Shown: in pieces, positions 6,999 to 15,626 of the stretch
How positions within the stretch are numbered: position 1 is the first letter of the stretch
How the letters are laid out: the number at the start of each line of letters is the position of its first letter
IMG/VR virus record: IMGVR_UViG_3300025767_000170
Coordinates: 1-20,017 of that record
Strand: one strand, 5' to 3'
DNA from: a virus
DNA length: 20,017 bases
Translations under genes and position numbers: made by a program
Notes under the pieces: model-generated
What the model was told of the DNA's origin: nothing
What the model saw: the letters and a program-made list of their open reading frames with translations, nothing else
The model's database searches: none

Positions 6999-7838
6999 AT
7001 GAGTGAAATTAGAAGTGGTAATGAAAATGGTTTAACATCGCCTAGAGATTTTAGTGATGATTGTTTAAACGAGTTTCTAGATGAAATTGGTGATGAAATC
7101 ACAGGCGCGTGTATGGTACCTGTTAACCTGCCAAAAAAAGAGATCATTAATATTATCAAGAGAGCTAAAAAATGGTTCTATAAGAAGTATGAGGATTCTG
7201 TAAGGGAGAACTATTACCATATCCCAAAAGAGATTTTTAAGACTGATTACTTTAAGACACATAGATGTTTAACCTTACCAGACGCTGCTGCTGATGGTTC
7301 AGGTAAAGTTTATGCTGTTTATGGTGTTTATGATCTAGCCAGCGGCTGGAACAACATGGGTGGATCAGATTTAAGATTTCAATCTGGTGCTGACTTCTCA
7401 ATTGACAAAATGTTATTTAGAAGAATGTATGATGGCTCAGGACCTGCTCAAGCGGCTGAGGAGCTACAGTATTATGTACTTAACGCTTCACTTGCTGATC
7501 TTTCAAGACAGATTCTTGAGAATCCACTCTCTTTTCAGTATTCAAGACTGACTGGTGATTTAAAGTTCATGGGTGATACACCAAAGGGTGATATTATTTT
7601 AGAAGTTTACGAGACAATTCCAGACTGTGCACTTTACGATGATGAGATATTCTTTAGATATATCAGTGCAAAGATCAAGCAATCACTTGGTGCTAAATTA
7701 GGCATCTTTAAGTTTGCTCTACCAGGCAACGTTGACTTCGACTATGATGCGATTAAATCAATGGGTGATGATGAACTTGCAGCTATTGAAGAAGAAATCA
7801 AAGGCGACGAAGGTGTGGACTGGATGTTCCACAGCTAA
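6999..7838 (+). CDS. Unrecognised structural-cluster protein
   Basis: This 279-residue protein begins one base after the previous TAA, so its expression is probably coupled to the amidoligase. The N-terminus is polar. A helix-rich, Lys-rich segment follows (~45-85, EIINIIKRAKKWFYKKYEDS), then a mixed segment with an Asp/Gly-rich loop (DAAADGSGKVYAVYGVYDL, ~95-113). The middle holds long helices (~145-175) and a strand block (FMGDTPKGDIILEVYETIP). The C-terminal ~35 residues are strongly acidic (DDELAAIEEEIKGDEG). There is no signal peptide or membrane segment. The early amphipathic helix and later strand block would suit a connector, neck or wedge-contact protein, but I cannot place it in a family. 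It could also be a substrate or partner of the neighbouring amidoligase; that is speculation from adjacency. Confidence 0.7.
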   Translation: MSEIRSGNENGLTSPRDFSDDCLNEFLDEIGDEITGACMVPVNLPKKEIINIIKRAKKWFYKKYEDSVRENYYHIPKEIFKTDYFKTHRCLTLPDAAADGSGKVYAVYGVYDLASGWNNMGGSDLRFQSGADFSIDKMLFRRMYDGSGPAQAAEELQYYVLNASLADLSRQILENPLSFQYSRLTGDLKFMGDTPKGDIILEVYETIPDCALYDDEIFFRYISAKIKQSLGAKLGIFKFALPGNVDFDYDAIKSMGDDELAAIEEEIKGDEGVDWMFHS

Positions 7839-7855
7839 AAGAGATACATATAAAG

Positions 7856-8212
7856 ATGGAATTATACGTTAAATATGTTGGCGACCCTAATTATGATCCA
7901 AATCAAGTTCATATTGAGAATGAAGTTCAACAACTTGTAACTCAAATTGAAACTACTCTTTTTACTAACAAAGGAGAAGTTTTAGGCGCTCCTGATTTTG
8001 GCTGCAACCTAGAGGACTTAATATATTCATTAGGGTACAATGAACATCAATTAAAATCAACAATAGATGGTCAGCTAGGCGCATATTGCCCACTGGCTGC
8101 AAAATATAACGTAGAAACCAAGATTAGCTTTTTACGAGGTGCCGTGAGAGATATTGCTTATATTGACATCACAATTAATAGCAAGTATCTTGTACAAGTT
8201 TACGTAAATTAA
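7856..8212 (+). CDS. gp25: Baseplate wedge protein, GPW/gp25 family
   Basis: This 118-residue protein matches the family's usual length (T4 gp25 is 132). The core motif is NKGEVLGAPDFGCNLEDLIYS (residues 38-58), the family's characteristic 'turn, then acidic strand and DFG-x-L-x-D-L' segment. It is followed by a helix and a strand pair (VETKISFLRGAVRDIAYIDITI, ~86-107). In contractile systems gp25 joins the baseplate inner ring to the first sheath ring and binds the gp6 wedge. The gp6-like gene follows 13 bases downstream, the usual gene pairing. The leader ACATATAAAG has no convincing Shine-Dalgarno site; an AGAG lies too far upstream (about 13 bases). The assignment is firm from motif, length and neighbour together. 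Confidence 0.92.
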   Translation: MELYVKYVGDPNYDPNQVHIENEVQQLVTQIETTLFTNKGEVLGAPDFGCNLEDLIYSLGYNEHQLKSTIDGQLGAYCPLAAKYNVETKISFLRGAVRDIAYIDITINSKYLVQVYVN

Positions 8213-8225
8213 ATAAACAAAACAG

Positions 8226-10052
8226 ATGGCAGATCTTAAATTTTTAAATAAACTTAGAGTAACAGGTGCTCAGATTAAACAAGATGCAAGAACTTATATT
8301 TCTCGTATCTACAAGCGTGCCGGTACTTTATTTACAGAAGCTTCTCCTTTTGCTCAGCTTTTAAGCGTAATGAGTGAGATGAGCGAGTTGATTATGTTCT
8401 ACGTGGAAGATTCTTTAGTAGAACAAAATATTTATACAGCTCAACAAGCCGAGTCTATTTATGGTATGTCAAGACTGACCGGCCATGATGCCACTAGAGG
8501 TTATGCCGCGTTCGGTGAAATTGATTTTAGATGGAAACCAGGTGCTGACTTTACTAAAATCGCAGGTACAGGTTTAACATTTGATGGCAGAGCTGTTATT
8601 AAATTTGACTCAAACGGTCTAAAATATACAGTACAAACTCCAAGAGAACGATTTAGAGTTGAGAAGAGTAATAAGAATAAATTTACATGTGAAATTATCC
8701 AAGGTGAATATGAGTCTCAAACCGTAACTGGAACTGGCGAGAATCTACAGTCTTTTAATATTAATGTTAGAGGTTTAACCGATCATAATAAGATTACAGT
8801 TTATGTAAACGGTGAAGTATGGACTAAACATGTTTCACTATATGACATGAACGCTAATGAGAAATCATACATAGTAAAGACTGGAATAAGCGGAGGTCTA
8901 GATCTTTATTTCGGTAACGGTTCGTTTGGTATGCCACCTGCAAATGGCGCTACGATTGAAGTTGAATATATCAAACACGATGGCGATAAGGGTAATTTAA
9001 GAGACGGTTCCGATCTAACTGTAAAATGGGAAACTGAAGGTGAAGACTCAATTGGTGAACTACATGATCTAAATGAGTTCTTTGACGTGACTGTAACTTC
9101 ATCTCCGAAAATGGGAGCTGAACGCGAGTCGACTGAGTTTACAAAGATCCTAACACCACTTGCTAGCAAGTCATACGTGTTAGCCACTCCAGACAACTAT
9201 GAGTACTTTCTTTCTAAGTACAATCAATATTCATATATTGATGCATATAACCGCACAGACGACCAGTATCTAGACGATGATAACGTAGTTTACATCTTTG
9301 CAATGCCAGACTTTAAGAGAAAACTGACTGCAAATATGGATTACTTCTCTCTACCACAACAAGAGATGTTCTTTACACAAAGTGAATATGATGCGATGTA
9401 CCAGGTGATACAAAATTCAGGTCAGATGATGATGGCCGCTGAGGTTAAATTTGTAGAACCTGTCGTTAAGAAGTATAGTATGGATGTTGCTATCAGATAT
9501 TTTGATGGCTTTAGCAAGCAAGAAATTGCAAACGATGTGAGATTGGCTATCTCAAACTATATGCTTAATATTACAAGAAGAGATAAACTGCCTAAGTCAG
9601 ATATTGTCTATATCCTTGAAGAGATTGAGGGTATTGACTCTGTTAACGTAAGGTTCATCAGTCAGAAAGAAGAAGATGCACTTAGATTAGGTTACTACGA
9701 GACCGTAATAACTACTATTCAGCCACAAGAACCAGTTACCCTTGAGAATATCGGTAACGGTAAACAAAAGTATGTATTCTTTCAGAAGATTGAAGAGTCT
9801 AATCTAGTTAGAATTAATCCAGGCGACTCTATCCCAGATTCAGTTAGAGGCCTAGATCAATGGGGTGATATTATAATGGGCAAAGATGAAGTTGCTATTT
9901 TTAGAGGAGGCTGGTTAGACCGTGACGGCGATCTTGTTGATGATGATGTAAAATTAAATGAAGAGGCTGCACTAAGTATAAACTTTGATGAAGCTCCTGT
10001 GCCTAGAACGATTTACACTAGAGTACAGGCTGGAAATAGAAAAGCGTTATAA
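8226..10052 (+). CDS. gp6: Baseplate wedge protein, gp6 / Baseplate_J-like
   Basis: This 608-residue protein is close to T4 gp6 (660). gp6-type wedges form the iris-like inner ring that drives baseplate opening and sheath contraction. The N-terminus (~1-75) is helical. A beta domain (~95-255) contains ITVYVNGEVWTKH and the family-typical strand and turn FGNGSFGMPPANGATIEVEY (229-248). The section ~413-479 has the Baseplate_J C-terminal pattern: a strand (KKYSMDVAIRYFDGFS), a helix (EIANDVRLAISNYMLN), then SDIVYILEEIEGIDSVNVRFIS. The remaining ~130 residues are an acidic tail (DRDGDLVDDDVKLNEEA), longer than the J core needs. The start ATG begins ATGGCAGATCTT; a similar ATGGCAGAT opens the tube-cap-like gene. 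Its TAA overlaps the next ATG (TAATG). Confidence 0.9.
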   Translation: MADLKFLNKLRVTGAQIKQDARTYISRIYKRAGTLFTEASPFAQLLSVMSEMSELIMFYVEDSLVEQNIYTAQQAESIYGMSRLTGHDATRGYAAFGEIDFRWKPGADFTKIAGTGLTFDGRAVIKFDSNGLKYTVQTPRERFRVEKSNKNKFTCEIIQGEYESQTVTGTGENLQSFNINVRGLTDHNKITVYVNGEVWTKHVSLYDMNANEKSYIVKTGISGGLDLYFGNGSFGMPPANGATIEVEYIKHDGDKGNLRDGSDLTVKWETEGEDSIGELHDLNEFFDVTVTSSPKMGAERESTEFTKILTPLASKSYVLATPDNYEYFLSKYNQYSYIDAYNRTDDQYLDDDNVVYIFAMPDFKRKLTANMDYFSLPQQEMFFTQSEYDAMYQVIQNSGQMMMAAEVKFVEPVVKKYSMDVAIRYFDGFSKQEIANDVRLAISNYMLNITRRDKLPKSDIVYILEEIEGIDSVNVRFISQKEEDALRLGYYETVITTIQPQEPVTLENIGNGKQKYVFFQKIEESNLVRINPGDSIPDSVRGLDQWGDIIMGKDEVAIFRGGWLDRDGDLVDDDVKLNEEAALSINFDEAPVPRTIYTRVQAGNRKAL

Positions 10053-10324
10053 TGGCAACACCGTTCAAAGATTTATTACAATATAAGCGCGTAAAGATTT
10101 ACAACGTTGCAAAGCACCGTAAAGACTCTAGACTTAATACTGGATATGATTATAAGGATAAACTTTTTAACCTGATGACCTCTAAACATATTCAGAGAAA
10201 TCAAGTAATTAAAGATTTTATGTTATTCCTTAATGATTATTTTTACAATATTATTAAGGGTGTTAAACATCTAAAAACGTTTAAAAACTATACTGTAGAA
10301 AAAGACGATACAAATGTACGATAA
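10052..10324 (+). CDS. Small basic protein between the gp6-like and gp7-position genes
   Basis: A 90-residue protein rich in Lys and Arg (about 20 together, against roughly 10 acidic residues), with many Tyr, Phe and Asn. It overlaps the upstream stop by one base and the downstream start by 11 bases, so it is very likely translated by coupling in a gp6 - small protein - gp7-like cluster. Its middle (FMLFLNDYFYNIIKGVKHLKTF, ~57-78) is an amphipathic aromatic helix. I recognise no family. Its size and position would suit a wedge adaptor or chaperone, as small factors are needed in wedge assembly, but nothing in the sequence shows that. The tight overlaps on both sides support it as a real gene. 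Confidence 0.8.
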   Translation: MATPFKDLLQYKRVKIYNVAKHRKDSRLNTGYDYKDKLFNLMTSKHIQRNQVIKDFMLFLNDYFYNIIKGVKHLKTFKNYTVEKDDTNVR

Positions 10325-13091
10325 GCTAAGATTTTTTAAAGGGTTTGACTATGATATGAACATGGTCAAAAATGATAGCGGTATCTGGCAGGGTGTTGTC
10401 TATTTAGACGCAGTATCTGTTGGACTCTATGAAACTGCTAATATTTTCTTATTAGAGGAGACTGGTTATTACTATGCAGGTCAAACTACATCTGCAACAA
10501 TGCCCGGTTTAATTCAACCAATTGAGAATTCAGTTGGTTCAAAGTTAGTTTGTAAGTGGATTGACGAAAAAGGATCTTCTAGCGATGTTTTTATCTACGG
10601 TGCAGAAATGAAGAATGGCCAACCTGTAGTTACACACCATAAAGAACTCACGTTAGATCCACAGCTACAGTCAGTTGCGCCTTATAATGTTGTTGATGGT
10701 GTTAAGTACTATGAGAAACTAGACTTTAAAAAGTTAAGCAATCAAGCACTGCAGTTAAATATAGCTTTAAGATCGGACACTGACGGGCCGCACAGACGAG
10801 TCCTAGGTATTTATGATGTGCTTAATGGAATTGAGACACAAGTCGCTCAGATTGTATTCTATGGCGAGGTGGTTGCCGAAGACGAAAGGCTTAAGACCTT
10901 ACTACGAAATTTTGGAGCAACTCTAGATGAAGGTGACTTTTTACTCTTTAAAGAGCATGATATTTCGGAACAGAGCCCTGACTATAAACTATTAAACAGA
11001 AAGCGTAAAGAGCTCTTACTAGAGCTACATAATATTAAACCATTCGTTGGTACATATAAGGCAATCCTAAATGCGATTGACTTCTTTGGTTATAATAATA
11101 TAACCCTTAAGGAATATTGGATGAACGTTGATAAGAGTAAATCTTCTTTTGGTAAACTTTTTGCAATTCCAGTGCCTAACTCTTCAGTGCGCGGTGAGAT
11201 GTTGCGTAAGAAGTTAACAGTACAAATTCCTTCAAGTACAATGAAGAAGACTAGTCGCTTTAGCCTGGTCTATCGATTAAATGAGCCTAACGGTGGTGTT
11301 GACCAGTGGGATATTCCGACAGTAGATGAGGTCTTTGAATATACACCGGATGAAATCTTAATTAAGCTCTATGGTTTAAAGCAGAAGTTACAACGTGAGT
11401 ATCTGCCGCTAAATACTAAGATTGTAGATATTACAGCTGAAGGTGATTACTTTACACAAAGAAGCATGAACGTATGGAACGTTCAAAATGAAATCGGCTT
11501 TATAAGTGAAGGACATAATATTAAATTTAAAGTTGCACCGGAAGGTAGAACACTTTTTATTGAAGATTTAGCCCTAGTGCTGCAAACAACATTAGATAAG
11601 AATAGTGCTGATTATCAGACATACTTGAGCTTTACGCCAGCTGATTTTGCAACTGCAACTACAGTTCAACTACAAGAGCTTGAAGACATCTATAATGATT
11701 TTTATGAGTACTACATTGAAAGAGATTTAAGAACTTTTAACAAGGATATTCAGGTTGGTTGTCCAGTTATCTTAGATGGTAGTGAATCCTTTAAGGACAC
11801 ATGGTACGATGCTGATTTTAACTGGAATGATGCAATTGACCCAAACCCTCAGCTCTTAATTACATGGGATGACTGGTGGAAACGTTGGGCATATGAAGTT
11901 GAATGGCTTGTAAACGGACCTAAAGGCTTTAACTTTGAAGTTCGTGGTGATATTGACAACTACCTAACAATGCCTATCATAGTGCCTTATGAAGGTAACT
12001 ACACTGTTGAAATGCGAGTTTACGACCTGTTTGGACATCGTTCGCATTATAGAGAAAGAGATCTTTTCCAAGTTAAATTAAAGGATGTTGAACTCTATGG
12101 AATCTACCAGTGGTTAGATCCAGCAAGATGGAATGACAAAGGCTTAAACTGGGATAAATCAGGTGGCTATTGGAACAATGCACAGGACAGTAGTGTAACC
12201 GTAGACGAGGCTATTGCAAGTCTATATGATACTCTTGATAGATCTAATTATACACATGACGAAAGCCAAGGTATTAGGTTTTCAACAGTAAGAAGATACA
12301 AAGATCCATTAACTGAGGCTGGTTTTTCAGAGACTACAGGACCTTACCAATTTAATGAGTCTAGATTTAGATGGAGGGACACTGAACATCTTTCTTGGGA
12401 TGCAACTAGAGTTGGTAGTGATTTAGCCGCCTCTTTTAAAGTTTATGATATAGCGTATGGCGATGAAATTTTAATTAACTTTAAAGACCCGAACACTGAA
12501 GTTATAACAACAGGTTCACATATAATTACAAGTCCAACACCAAGTTCACCTATTAATACTAGCGCGTATGAAGCAGAATGGGAAGCAATTAGAGATGAGT
12601 TAAATAACTCAACAGACCCGATCATTCAAAAGTTTAACTGGAACTCTGTTTTTCACGATACTAACGGTGATGGCTATGCTGATACATTCTTGTATATGTT
12701 AGCCGTTGGTAAAGAGTATTCTAAAAACTATGACTTTGAGAACGTTACTGTTACTGCAGCTGGAGCAAGTACAATATCAGTCGACGGTGAATTACATGTA
12801 GTTCATTACAATCCAGGCTTTGATGACACTAAGATTTTTAGAGAATATACTGAGGTTGAAAGATCAACTCACGTTACAATTGCAGCTGATGCTACTAACA
12901 TGCCGGGTATTAAAAACCCAAAGTGGGGCATTGTAAACAGAAGCAACCCTGAAATAAATGATATATACTATGATAGTATGTGGTTAACCTATATATTCCA
13001 AGACCCAGGTGCTTACGAGATTACACTTGAGGTTGAAGATACTAACGGTAACCACAACTTCGTCAAACGTAATATGATAAATGTAAAATAA
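10314..13091 (+). CDS. Large baseplate wedge protein in the gp7 position, with PKD-like domains
   Basis: At 925 residues this lies immediately after gp6-like and the small gene, where T4 keeps gp7 (1032 residues). The first ~290 residues are mixed alpha/beta. A helical section (~225-275) contains KRKELLLELHNIKPFVGTYK. Residues ~483-590 look like an immunoglobulin-type PKD fold: CPVILDGSESF, then WAYEVEWLVNGP, then YEGNYTVEMRVYDLFGHRS. A Trp-rich segment follows (~600-625). Residues 782-790 read D-T-N-G-D-G-Y-A-D, a DxNxDGxxD calcium-loop motif. A second PKD-like repeat closes the protein (~880-925, FQDPGAYEITLEVEDTNGNHNF). The wedge role is inferred from position and size. The PKD-like folds are inferred from the 'Y-x-V/I-x-L/M-x-V-x-D' ending, seen twice. 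It overlaps the preceding gene by 11 bases. Confidence 0.75.
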   Translation: MYDKLRFFKGFDYDMNMVKNDSGIWQGVVYLDAVSVGLYETANIFLLEETGYYYAGQTTSATMPGLIQPIENSVGSKLVCKWIDEKGSSSDVFIYGAEMKNGQPVVTHHKELTLDPQLQSVAPYNVVDGVKYYEKLDFKKLSNQALQLNIALRSDTDGPHRRVLGIYDVLNGIETQVAQIVFYGEVVAEDERLKTLLRNFGATLDEGDFLLFKEHDISEQSPDYKLLNRKRKELLLELHNIKPFVGTYKAILNAIDFFGYNNITLKEYWMNVDKSKSSFGKLFAIPVPNSSVRGEMLRKKLTVQIPSSTMKKTSRFSLVYRLNEPNGGVDQWDIPTVDEVFEYTPDEILIKLYGLKQKLQREYLPLNTKIVDITAEGDYFTQRSMNVWNVQNEIGFISEGHNIKFKVAPEGRTLFIEDLALVLQTTLDKNSADYQTYLSFTPADFATATTVQLQELEDIYNDFYEYYIERDLRTFNKDIQVGCPVILDGSESFKDTWYDADFNWNDAIDPNPQLLITWDDWWKRWAYEVEWLVNGPKGFNFEVRGDIDNYLTMPIIVPYEGNYTVEMRVYDLFGHRSHYRERDLFQVKLKDVELYGIYQWLDPARWNDKGLNWDKSGGYWNNAQDSSVTVDEAIASLYDTLDRSNYTHDESQGIRFSTVRRYKDPLTEAGFSETTGPYQFNESRFRWRDTEHLSWDATRVGSDLAASFKVYDIAYGDEILINFKDPNTEVITTGSHIITSPTPSSPINTSAYEAEWEAIRDELNNSTDPIIQKFNWNSVFHDTNGDGYADTFLYMLAVGKEYSKNYDFENVTVTAAGASTISVDGELHVVHYNPGFDDTKIFREYTEVERSTHVTIAADATNMPGIKNPKWGIVNRSNPEINDIYYDSMWLTYIFQDPGAYEITLEVEDTNGNHNFVKRNMINVK

Positions 13092-13101
13092 TTAAACAAA
13101 A

Positions 13102-13668
13102 ATGGCAAACATTACACAAATTTTAGGAACAGATTCTATCTCATCTTCTAGACCAGTTATTAACAGTAACTTTCAGTTGGTAAATGACGATATTGCTGAT
13201 CTACAGGCACTTCTAGATCCTACAAATGCTACTATTCAGAATATTTCATCTGCGACAGTAGCTGCTTTAACAGTACTTAACGGTACAACAAACATTGCTA
13301 CATTTACAACATCCGGTATTGATTTAGACGTTGATGTTGAATTTGCTGCAAGAACTACGATGGCCGGCGAGATTGTAAAGTCTGGTGTTGAAGGTAGCGC
13401 TGTATCTCCAACTGCAACATCAAATCCGGTTTCTTTAGCTGAATCATCGTATTTTGTAAATACAACATTCTTGTTACCAGCAGGTATCGAGGGTCAAGAA
13501 GTAACTATTATTAACGTTAATACTAGTGATGTTACAGTGGGTGTTCAAGCAGGACCAACACTAGGAGCAACTTCTATTAGCTTAGATGGACAGAACTCAA
13601 CCGTAACATTAAGATATATCGGTACAGTTTGGTATGTGATCTCATCACATGCTGCAACTATATCATAA
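13102..13668 (+). CDS. Small fibre-like structural protein
   Basis: This 188-residue protein opens with ITQILGTDSISSSRPVINSN (4-23), followed by NFQLVNDDIADLQALLDP. This 'D-x-I-S-x-S-R-x-x-I-N-x-N-F' header recurs at the N-termini of phage fibre and whisker proteins, where it probably anchors a trimer; the helix after it (~28-38) can form a short coiled coil. Residues ~45-100 are Thr/Ala/Val-rich strands, a low-complexity beta shaft. A beta-sandwich tail (~128-180, GQEVTIINVNTSDVTVGV ... STVTLRYIGTVWYVISS) could be a knob. Length and composition suit a neck or baseplate fibre or a decoration protein. The leader AATTAAACAAAA lacks a Shine-Dalgarno site. The specific role is unknown. Confidence 0.72.
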   Translation: MANITQILGTDSISSSRPVINSNFQLVNDDIADLQALLDPTNATIQNISSATVAALTVLNGTTNIATFTTSGIDLDVDVEFAARTTMAGEIVKSGVEGSAVSPTATSNPVSLAESSYFVNTTFLLPAGIEGQEVTIINVNTSDVTVGVQAGPTLGATSISLDGQNSTVTLRYIGTVWYVISSHAATIS

Positions 13669-13690
13669 GTAATAAATTAAAAGAATATAA

Positions 13691-15625
13691 ATGGCAACTC
13701 CGTTAGTTAGAATACCTCAACCAAGAGGCGGCACGATGTACGCTTTTGCGTCTTCTGCTAGAGATATGACTAGGGCGTTCAATAATCCTGACCTGAACTT
13801 TGAGTTTAGTCGTTATGCGTTATTGGATTTACCTGATTTTACACAATCCACAAATGGTGCAAATACAATTAACTTTGGTTTAAACCTTGTTAATGCATCT
13901 GGAAGTACCTATTCTGCTGGCGCGCCAAATATTGATTTTGCACAGACTTTTCAGAATTATGCATTAAACGCTGAAGAGCTCTTATTACAAGATGACGATT
14001 ACGATCCAATAATTCTTCAGTCAGACGCTGAAAAATTATTCTTTAAATGGTTAAGCGTTCTAGGTGCGATTAGATTTAGAACTGCTGACTCAAACGAGGC
14101 TACTATTGGTGCTCTAACTGAAGAGAATAATTCTATTCAGACTGGTGCTGTTTATGATCGAGTAGTTAAGTATATTGGTACTATTGATGCTGAGAACGAC
14201 ATTGCTTATAAAGGTAATGCATACCATGAAGTTTATATTAATGTGCCAACTTCGGTAGGTTCGACACCTACTGTTCTTTTTCAGCCTAGACAATACAATA
14301 CTACAGCAACTAAACTTTATGCTGATAATACAATTGAAGGCAGATCGGGTCAAAACCACCCAGATCCAAACATCAACCTATTCTCAGTTGTAGACACTTA
14401 CGACGTAGGTACAGGTGAGGCCTATTACAACATTAATCCAAATGCAACCGATAGCGTACAAATTGTATTCAACGATACCTCATATGCTCAGATTGCAAAT
14501 GTATCTGATGTTGAGAATTTATTAGACTTTGCTAAAACAGGTCAACAGTTTACTTTCAATGCCATTTTGGTTTACTATGACTTAGCTAGCGTTTCAAATC
14601 CTTCACAAAGAGCAACTAATCTATATGGTATTCTAATATTAGATGAGATTCAGTCTACCGGTGGAGCTGGTTCTAAGATACATGAGCAGATTAAATTTAA
14701 GCCAAATGAAGTTACAGGACTTAATGGTAACGCTTTTTCTTTAAAGCTAAATCTTAAGTTTAACTCTTCTTTAGATAACGTTGGCGTTGAGACCTCAGTA
14801 AATGACTTTACTACATTCTCAATGGATCTCTTTATGGATACGACTACAGCTCTAGAGAATGCAACCGAGTTGTTGGTGGAAGCTAACAGGAGATATGGTT
14901 ATCTAGCAGAGAGATTAGATAGCGTAGAGAATCTGGTAGTTGGTAGTCAAGAGAACGATGAACTTGTTGCTAGAATAGCTGATGTTGAACAACAGATGCA
15001 AAATGCATCTCTGCAACTACAGGACTCAGACTCATTATTGCAGCTTATTACTAAAGCACATGACCGCATTAATTCAATGATTGACGGTACTATTCCTACT
15101 GAGATTCAGTATAACACTGATGTGATCTTTGCTGGTGCTGGTACGAGAATTGACAAGTCTAATCCTGAAAAGATTAAGATTATAAACGACGTAAACGGTT
15201 ACTCTATTACGCCGGCTTTTAAGTGGGATCAAGTTGGTACTCCAACGTTGATTACTACAAGCAGTCCATTTGATGTTGGAGCAGGAGGTCAAGGCGCTCA
15301 AGCATTTGGTGTTTATGCTAAATTGTTAAACTACACGAATAGATTAAGCTTACAGAATTTGTTAACAAATGACCCTAATGATGACCTAGATATATACCTT
15401 GACGATGGTTCGTTTGCATGGAAAGCTGGTCAATTATTTAAGATCTCTTTCGATACAATAAACATGGGTGGTAACTCAATTAACATATATACAGGCCGCA
15501 CTACTGAGTACGATAAGACGATTGCAACTCTACAGCCGGTACAGCTTATTAGCAATAAGCCATATATTGAGGTTGTGTGTATCGACCCTATAAACTACAT
15601 TTTTGAAGTGGACATATTAAGATAA
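13691..15625 (+). CDS. Baseplate structural protein with central coiled coil, gp8-like position
   Basis: A 644-residue protein starting MATPLVRIPQPRGG, with no Shine-Dalgarno site (leader AGAATATAA). Residues ~30-130 are mixed and include a helix (ELLLQDDDYDPIILQSDAEK) followed by KLFFKWLSVLGAIRFR. Residues ~150-380 are beta-rich and contain FNAILVYYDLASVSNP...NLYGILILDE, a segment I associate loosely with gp8-type wedge proteins. Residues ~387-465 form a coiled coil with heptad-like Leu/Val/Ile (LVEANRRYGYLAERLDSVEN, IADVEQQMQNASLQLQDSDS). A compact C-terminal beta domain (~480-644) follows. T4 gp8 is only 334 residues, so the coil and C-terminal domain would be additions. Position after the gp7-type gene and before the largest protein supports an outer wedge role. 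The gp8 link is weak. Confidence 0.72.
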   Translation: MATPLVRIPQPRGGTMYAFASSARDMTRAFNNPDLNFEFSRYALLDLPDFTQSTNGANTINFGLNLVNASGSTYSAGAPNIDFAQTFQNYALNAEELLLQDDDYDPIILQSDAEKLFFKWLSVLGAIRFRTADSNEATIGALTEENNSIQTGAVYDRVVKYIGTIDAENDIAYKGNAYHEVYINVPTSVGSTPTVLFQPRQYNTTATKLYADNTIEGRSGQNHPDPNINLFSVVDTYDVGTGEAYYNINPNATDSVQIVFNDTSYAQIANVSDVENLLDFAKTGQQFTFNAILVYYDLASVSNPSQRATNLYGILILDEIQSTGGAGSKIHEQIKFKPNEVTGLNGNAFSLKLNLKFNSSLDNVGVETSVNDFTTFSMDLFMDTTTALENATELLVEANRRYGYLAERLDSVENLVVGSQENDELVARIADVEQQMQNASLQLQDSDSLLQLITKAHDRINSMIDGTIPTEIQYNTDVIFAGAGTRIDKSNPEKIKIINDVNGYSITPAFKWDQVGTPTLITTSSPFDVGAGGQGAQAFGVYAKLLNYTNRLSLQNLLTNDPNDDLDIYLDDGSFAWKAGQLFKISFDTINMGGNSINIYTGRTTEYDKTIATLQPVQLISNKPYIEVVCIDPINYIFEVDILR

Positions 15626-15626
15626 G

